From positions 1-10,402 of the forward strand of contig CAKURN010000031.1 in NCBI GenBank assembly GCA_934675695.1: a stretch of DNA of 10,402 bases, written 5' to 3'. Each line of letters starts with the position of its first letter. The stretch's first letter is position 1. This DNA is from an uncultured Candidatus Melainabacteria bacterium (GTDB lineage Bacteria; Cyanobacteriota; Vampirovibrionia; Gastranaerophilales; Gastranaerophilaceae). This document shows positions 7,125-10,402 of this stretch, in pieces. The position numbers and the translations under genes were made by a program. The notes beneath the pieces are model-generated. The model saw only the letters and a program-made list of their open reading frames with translations. It was not told the DNA's origin and did not search any database.

Positions 7125-8050
7125 ATTCTCTTTGCTGTTCTAAGTTTTGCACTTCTGGATGGTGGGTTTTGTTTTATTTCTTCATCTGTTGCCATAATTG
7201 GTTTTTTGTTTATCAATTCTAGCATTTTTCCACCGCATTTGCATATTGGAGTGGTTTTGTCGCATCTGCAATTTGATGAATATTTTTTTAAAAACTGCTT
7301 TGCTAACCTGTCTTCCAACGAATGAAATGATAACAAACTTATTATAGCACCTTTTTCAGTTAAGTTGATAACTTTTGACAATGTATTTTCAAAATTTAAC
7401 AATTCTGAATTAACTTCTATTCTCAATGCCTGAAAAACTCTTGTGGCAGGGTGGATTTTTGATTTTATATTTGGTGTAGAATTTTTTATTAAATTCGACA
7501 ATTCAAGAGTGGTTGAAATCGGACGATTGTTTACTATTGCTTTTGCAATTCTTTTTGAAAAACGTTCTTCACCATAATTTGAAAAAATATCAACCAGTTC
7601 TTTTTCTTGGTATTTGTTAATAATATCATAAGCACAGAATTTTTGGTCTTGATTGAAACGCATATCTAACGGAGCGTCGTTCATAAAGCTAAAACCTCTT
7701 TCAGGACACGTTAGCTGGTGATACGAAGCACCCAAATCAAATATTATTCCACCTGTAATCTTTTCTATACCTAAAGAAGAAAGATGCTTATCTATATCTA
7801 TATAAGAACCTTTTACGATAGTTAGATTTTTGTATTTTTCTAAGCGTTTTGAAGCATATTCAATTGCATCGTCATCTACATCAAACGAAATAAGTCTGCC
7901 TTTAGCAGAAATTCTTTTTAAAATTTCTTCACTATGACCGCCACCACCAAGTGTGCAATCGACGAAAATTTTGTCAGAATTTTCACAGTTTAAAGAGTCG
8001 ACTACTTCTTTTTTCATTACCGTATAGTGCTTAAATTCAGTTTTTGACAT
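7121..8050 (-). CDS. rsmH: 16S rRNA (cytosine1402-N4)-methyltransferase RsmH (MraW)
   Basis: RsmH uses S-adenosylmethionine to methylate N4 of C1402 in the 16S rRNA decoding centre. The 309 residues match the family length. HYTVMKKEVVDSL opens the protein, DCTLGGGGHS (31-40) is the SAM-binding loop, FDVDDDA (56-62) is the second SAM motif, and RGFSF with PLDMRF forms the family signature. IHPATRVFQALRIEVN and LLSFHSLEDRL are also diagnostic, and SRSAKLR closes it. The usual DLGVSS motif reads DLGASY (105-110). Four cysteines (261, 263, 270, 272) form a CxC-x6-CxC knuckle seen in many RsmH proteins. The ATG overlaps the previous stop as TAATG, with AAAAGGAA 12 bases upstream. Confidence 0.96.
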   Translation of the reverse strand: MSKTEFKHYTVMKKEVVDSLNCENSDKIFVDCTLGGGGHSEEILKRISAKGRLISFDVDDDAIEYASKRLEKYKNLTIVKGSYIDIDKHLSSLGIEKITGGIIFDLGASYHQLTCPERGFSFMNDAPLDMRFNQDQKFCAYDIINKYQEKELVDIFSNYGEERFSKRIAKAIVNNRPISTTLELSNLIKNSTPNIKSKIHPATRVFQALRIEVNSELLNFENTLSKVINLTEKGAIISLLSFHSLEDRLAKQFLKKYSSNCRCDKTTPICKCGGKMLELINKKPIMATDEEIKQNPPSRSAKLRTAKRI

Positions 8051-8433
8051 TAAAAATTTATGTTCCTTTTTAGGCTTTGGAGTATTTCTTTTAAAAAACT
8101 TTTTTGATTTTTATATATAATATCATCTTTATGATATTTGTTGTACCTTTGGATAATATTTTTTGGGAGTTTTTGGTTTTCTTTTAAAATGTGAGCAATT
8201 GTTGCCAATAAATCGTCTTGCAGCTCTTTGTAACCCTCGATTGTATTTCTTAAATCCTCATCAGCTTCTCTATACATTAAAGCACTAAAAGCACATTTTA
8301 GATTTATGTCATTTTTGTCTGTAGGAAATCTGGAAAGTGCTTCTTGAATAGTGATTTTAGAACACAATACATCAGTAATTAAATCCGATACGAGAAGTCT
8401 ATTTTTGTATATTTTTAAACCAATACTTTCCAT
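8050..8433 (-). CDS. Hypothetical protein, coupled to rsmH
   Basis: A 127-residue protein I do not recognise. It is soluble, with no signal peptide or membrane segment. It appears mostly helical: an N-terminal half with LLVSDLITDVL and IQEALSRFP, then a long charged helix (YREADEDLRNTIEGYKELQ) and a Lys-rich C-terminus ending SLKRNINF. No cysteine or metal cluster or nucleotide-binding motif is seen. It sits at the place that mraZ occupies in many dcw clusters but has no MraZ/AbrB-like double repeat. Its start lies 2 bases after the BlaI-family stop (TAAATATG) without its own ribosome binding site, and its stop overlaps the rsmH start, so it is probably made in step with both. A link to division or to the neighbouring repressor is inference. 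Confidence 0.8.
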   Translation of the reverse strand: MESIGLKIYKNRLLVSDLITDVLCSKITIQEALSRFPTDKNDINLKCAFSALMYREADEDLRNTIEGYKELQDDLLATIAHILKENQKLPKNIIQRYNKYHKDDIIYKNQKSFLKEILQSLKRNINF

Positions 8434-8435
8434 AT

Positions 8436-8789
8436 TTAGGCAATAACATATTCTTTTTGTTTGATTTTGTCAATAATAGTGGACAATTTTTTTATGTCAC
8501 CGTCGCAATATCTATCAACTATTAAATTAAGAGAATTTATAATAATTTCATCATTAGAATAAGCAGTTCTGTAGAAGAATTTTTTTCCTTGTTTAAAACG
8601 CATTAAAATTTTCTTTTCAGTAAGTCTGTCCATTACGGTTTTTAGTGTAGTATATGCACGTTTTTCGTCTTGATTTTCAGCTAAAATATTATACACATCT
8701 TTTACACTATTTGTAAAAATTCCGTTTTTTTCTAACCCCCAAAGTGCATTTAAAATAGAACTCTCCAAGCTCCCATGACGTGTTTTCAT
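8436..8789 (-). CDS. BlaI/MecI/CopY-family winged-helix transcriptional regulator
   Basis: A 117-residue protein of the penicillinase-repressor family. The N-terminal winged helix-turn-helix runs from GSLESSILNALWGLE through VKDVYNIL to the recognition region AYTTLKTVMDRLTEKKIL, which closely follows the family pattern (AYTTVxTxLxRLxxKG). KQGKKFFYRTAYS forms the wing. Residues 70-117 form the helical dimerisation part. Known members are dimers that bind TACA/TGTA dyads and are released by BlaR1-type protease cleavage or by copper; no BlaR1-like sensor and no CopY CxC metal motif are in the window. AAAGGT lies 6 bases before the ATG. It is cotranscribed with the division genes, so it may control its own operon. 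No convincing dyad was found at the operon promoter, so its targets are unknown. Confidence 0.88.
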   Translation of the reverse strand: MKTRHGSLESSILNALWGLEKNGIFTNSVKDVYNILAENQDEKRAYTTLKTVMDRLTEKKILMRFKQGKKFFYRTAYSNDEIIINSLNLIVDRYCDGDIKKLSTIIDKIKQKEYVIA

Positions 8790-8811
8790 TATATTACCTT
8801 TATTCCTTTCG

Positions 8812-9084
8812 TTATTTTGGCAAATTAAAATTTATTTCAGAAGGTCCAAAATTTATATTAAAATCTCTGTTTACAGAATCTGTTGTTTTGTATATAACAA
8901 TTCCTCTTGATTTTGAAACTTCAGGCTTGTTTTTGACGTCCATATAATTGTTTTTCTTTTCGTATTCACTAAAAACGCTTTTACGATTGAACTTTATTTG
9001 GGTATTGTCGCTGCAGCCACACAAAACAACAACTCCTACAAACAATAACAAGCCAAACAGTATGCTTAATTTAGTTTTTAACAT
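8812..9084 (-). CDS. Small putative lipoprotein
   Basis: A 90-residue protein with a lipoprotein signal: basic MLKTK start, a hydrophobic stretch (6-21) and lipobox LCGC with Cys24 as the acylated residue. Ser follows at +2, so there is no Asp-type inner-membrane retention signal. The mature part is only 67 residues, charged and asparagine-rich, ending in NFGPSEINFNLPK, with no domain I recognise. AAAGGTT (9091-9097) overlaps the mscS stop and serves as ribosome binding site, with 11 bases between the genes. The function is unknown. Location between a mechanosensitive channel and a BlaI-type regulator suggests an envelope role, which is inference only. Confidence 0.78.
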   Translation of the reverse strand: MLKTKLSILFGLLLFVGVVVLCGCSDNTQIKFNRKSVFSEYEKKNNYMDVKNKPEVSKSRGIVIYKTTDSVNRDFNINFGPSEINFNLPK

Positions 9085-9095
9085 ATCTTTAACCT

Positions 9096-9944
9096 TTACA
9101 TGTTAGTAACAACAAGTTGATTAAAAGGTATTTCAATATTTTCTAAATCAAATTGTTCTTTGATTATTTTATTAAATGCACGTTTTATAGTCCATTGTCC
9201 TTTTGGTTGAGTTTTGATTCTGCATTTTATAAGCAAAGAACTTTCTTTAAATTCGTCTAGGCCGAAAATTTCAATATCTTCTAAAATCAACTTAGAATAT
9301 TCTTTATTTTCTTTTAACTTTTTGAAAGCTGTTTTAATTGCATTATAGACGCTATCCAGATTTTCTTTGTAAGCTACTTCAAATGGAAAAAACGCATAAG
9401 AAAAATTCATCGTGTAGTTTTTTACTGTATCAATGCAACCGCATCTGATGAAATTTAATGCACCTGTTTCAACGGAGCGAATTGTGATTAGAGGTAAAGT
9501 GATTTTTTCAACATTACCTGTAATGCCATCGACTTCTACAAAATCACCAACACGAATTTGTCCTTGTAACAAAATCATTACACCGGATAGAACGTCTTCT
9601 ACCAGTCTTTTTGAACCAAAACCGATTGCTACTCCTAAAACCCCTGCAGTTGCAATAATCGGCCTTACATCAATTCCAAAAATATAAAGCATATTCATTG
9701 AATATAATGTGATATTAATCCCCTGCAAAGTGTGGTAAATAATAGCTTTTAAGGTTAAGAATTGGCTTTTTCTTTCGTTTTGAGTGATTTTTTTGATTAT
9801 TTCGCCGAAAAATTTATTACATACTAATTTTATTGAAGTGAAAATTATTATGAATATTGTTGTGCATTTAATTAATTTCCAAATAAAAACAATTATTTGT
9901 ACATATTTTTCATCTAAATCGACGAATTTCAATACTTCTTCCAT
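9096..9944 (-). CDS. MscS-family small-conductance mechanosensitive channel
   Basis: MscS channels open under membrane tension and release solutes in osmotic downshock. The 282 residues hold three membrane segments: about 15-42, 66-90 and the pore-lining TM3 at 94-126. TM3 has the family's Gly/Ala pattern in GVLGVAIGFGSKRLVEDVLSG (101-121), followed by ILLQGQIRVGDFVEVDGITGNVE, the start of the beta domain. The C-terminal alpha/beta part runs to about 282. The size is like E. coli MscS. The ATG at 9944 is preferred because GAGGAG (9949-9954) lies just before it; an in-frame TTG at 9956 would put the ribosome binding site inside the gene. It is the first gene of the eight-gene operon, with a strong promoter 25 bases upstream. 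Exact subfamily is not determined. Confidence 0.93.
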   Translation of the reverse strand: MEEVLKFVDLDEKYVQIIVFIWKLIKCTTIFIIIFTSIKLVCNKFFGEIIKKITQNERKSQFLTLKAIIYHTLQGINITLYSMNMLYIFGIDVRPIIATAGVLGVAIGFGSKRLVEDVLSGVMILLQGQIRVGDFVEVDGITGNVEKITLPLITIRSVETGALNFIRCGCIDTVKNYTMNFSYAFFPFEVAYKENLDSVYNAIKTAFKKLKENKEYSKLILEDIEIFGLDEFKESSLLIKCRIKTQPKGQWTIKRAFNKIIKEQFDLENIEIPFNQLVVTNM

Positions 9945-9948
9945 ATTT

Positions 9949-9954
9949 CTCCTC
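9949..9954 (-). promoter_or_regulatory. Ribosome binding site fixing the mscS start
   Basis: GAGGAG on the minus strand, 4 bases before the ATG at 9944. It lies inside the longer frame that begins with TTG at 9956, which argues for the shorter protein. Confidence 0.75.
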
Positions 9955-9958
9955 AAAA

Positions 9959-9977
9959 TTATATAGGCATTATATAA
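9959..9977. repeat. Inverted repeat over the operon -10 and start point
   Basis: TTATATA (9959-9965), 5-base loop GGCAT, TATATAA (9971-9977): perfect 7-base arms. It covers the -10 (9969-9974) and predicted start (about 9962) of the mscS operon, so it could be an operator. The arms are pure A/T, so chance is a real possibility in this base composition. Confidence 0.45.
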
Positions 9978-9997
9978 AAAATAAACCTAAAGGTCAA
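9969..9997 (-). promoter_or_regulatory. Sigma70-type promoter of the mscS-to-murE operon
   Basis: On the minus strand, TTGACC (9992-9997), a 17-base spacer and a consensus TATAAT (9969-9974). The start would be near 9962, leaving a leader of about 18 bases with GAGGAG before the mscS ATG. No other gap in the operon is longer than 44 bases or carries a comparable promoter, so this is likely the main promoter for all eight genes. Confidence 0.7.
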
Positions 9998-10009
9998 AGT
10001 CAAAATCAA
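9992..10009 (-). repeat. Three tandem TTGA-type hexamers at the -35
   Basis: Read on the minus strand: TTGATT (10004-10009), TTGACT (9998-10003), TTGACC (9992-9997). The last is the predicted -35. Each hexamer resembles a -35 element; only the third has correct spacing to TATAAT. It may be an activator site or chance. Confidence 0.5.
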
Positions 10010-10060
10010 ACTTTAGATTAATCATATTTTTTCATAAATTAGCTAGACTAAATATGTTTG

Positions 10061-10068
10061 AAGGAGGT
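10061..10068 (+). promoter_or_regulatory. Strong ribosome binding site of the TPR gene
   Basis: AAGGAGGT, a near-perfect anti-16S match, 3 bases before a TTG codon at 10072. An in-frame ATG at 10054 precedes it but has no ribosome binding site of its own, so this site points to the TTG as start. Confidence 0.65.
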
Positions 10069-10071
10069 ATT

Positions 10072-10402
10072 TTGGCATTTAGATATAAAAACAACAGCAG
10101 CAACAGTTTTGATTTAAAACGACAATACACTACAAATCCGGTCAAAAAAGACAAAAAATTCTTCTTGGCTAAAGGTGATTCTTTTATGCTTAAAAATGAA
10201 TATAGAAAAGCAGTAAAAGAGTATCTTGTTTCTCTTATGTTGGACAAAAGTAATGTCAGAGCCTACAAATCAGCATCAAAAGCGTTCAAAAATTTGCATG
10301 AATATGAAAAAGCCATAAAATACTTAAAAAATGCAAGAAATGTTTATGGGTTTGATTCTGAAATATATTACGAATTGGGACTAAATTACCTTCTAAACGC
10401 TG
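10072..10402 (+). CDS. Tetratricopeptide-repeat protein, N-terminal part (runs off the right edge)
   Basis: About 110 residues are visible. After a polar start (AFRYKNNSSNSFDLKRQY) come TPR-like helix pairs: one around FFLAKGDSFMLKNEYRKAVKEY, one around YKSASKAFKNLHEYEKAIKYL, and the first helix of a third at EIYYELGLNYLLNA. They show the TPR pattern of small and aromatic residues at fixed places (for example A-x-K-x3-N-x-x-E-Y-x-K-A-I). TPR proteins act as protein-protein scaffolds. No signal peptide or membrane helix is seen. The start is taken as TTG (10072) from the AAGGAGGT site; ATG at 10054 would add six residues. It is divergent from the mscS operon across about 100 bases. Only a weak promoter candidate (TTTAGA 10012-10017, 17 bases, TAAATT 10035-10040) is visible. 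Confidence 0.8.
   Translation, partial: MAFRYKNNSSNSFDLKRQYTTNPVKKDKKFFLAKGDSFMLKNEYRKAVKEYLVSLMLDKSNVRAYKSASKAFKNLHEYEKAIKYLKNARNVYGFDSEIYYELGLNYLLNA

Noticed and set aside
9096..9110. TACATG-type dyad at the end of mscS as a BlaI operator
   Set aside because: It matches TACAnnTGTA poorly on one side and lies inside the coding end of mscS away from a promoter.
10032..10247. Open frame of 71 codons on the minus strand
   Set aside because: It is antisense to the TPR gene, which has clear repeats and a strong ribosome binding site.
1..10402. CRISPR arrays, tRNA or rRNA genes, insertion sequences, attachment sites
   Set aside because: No spaced direct repeats, cloverleaf sequences, transposase motifs or terminal repeats were seen by reading both strands.

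Overview
The window is AT-rich bacterial chromosome using the standard code. It carries the 5' part of a fermentative adhE, a cell-wall and division (dcw-type) gene block, and a few envelope and hypothetical genes. MurE has a DNPR motif, so the peptidoglycan is predicted to be the meso-diaminopimelate type. AdhE points to an anaerobic or facultative fermenter. A lipoprotein and MscS channel beside the division genes fit a free-living or host-associated bacterium. The low GC, AdhE type and gene content would suit gut Melainabacteria/Gastranaerophilales or another AT-rich fermenter, but no rRNA or marker gene in the window decides this; the assignment is inference only.

Layout. Positions 1-1410 (minus) hold the N-terminal 470 residues of AdhE, transcribed leftward off the edge from a good promoter at 1451-1478. 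Diverging from it, 1536-3415 (plus) holds two genes: a stand-alone OLD-type TOPRIM protein and an extended SDR related to UDP-glucuronate decarboxylase but with the catalytic Ser/Thr region replaced. Neither has a visible Shine-Dalgarno sequence. The SDR gene converges on murE and their TAA stop codons overlap in one TTAA.

Positions 3412-9944 (minus) look like one eight-gene operon read from a near-consensus promoter at 9969-9997: mscS, small lipoprotein, BlaI/MecI/CopY-family repressor, unknown 127-residue protein, rsmH (mraW), ftsL-like, ftsI (class B PBP) and murE. Gaps are 44 bases or less, and three junctions are coupled (TAAATATG, TAATG, ATGA). The last four genes keep the classical rsmH-ftsL-ftsI-murE order. 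mraZ is absent from its usual place before rsmH, and murF-mraY-murD do not follow murE. Diverging from the operon, a TPR-repeat protein starts near 10072 and runs off the right edge.

How the genes work together: FtsL and FtsI are divisome parts for septal peptidoglycan, MurE makes the UDP-MurNAc-tripeptide precursor, and RsmH modifies 16S rRNA. The unusual part is the front of the operon, where a mechanosensitive channel, a lipoprotein, a penicillinase-repressor-family regulator and an unknown protein are cotranscribed with the division genes. This suggests, as inference, that envelope tension or cell-wall stress is linked to septal wall synthesis.
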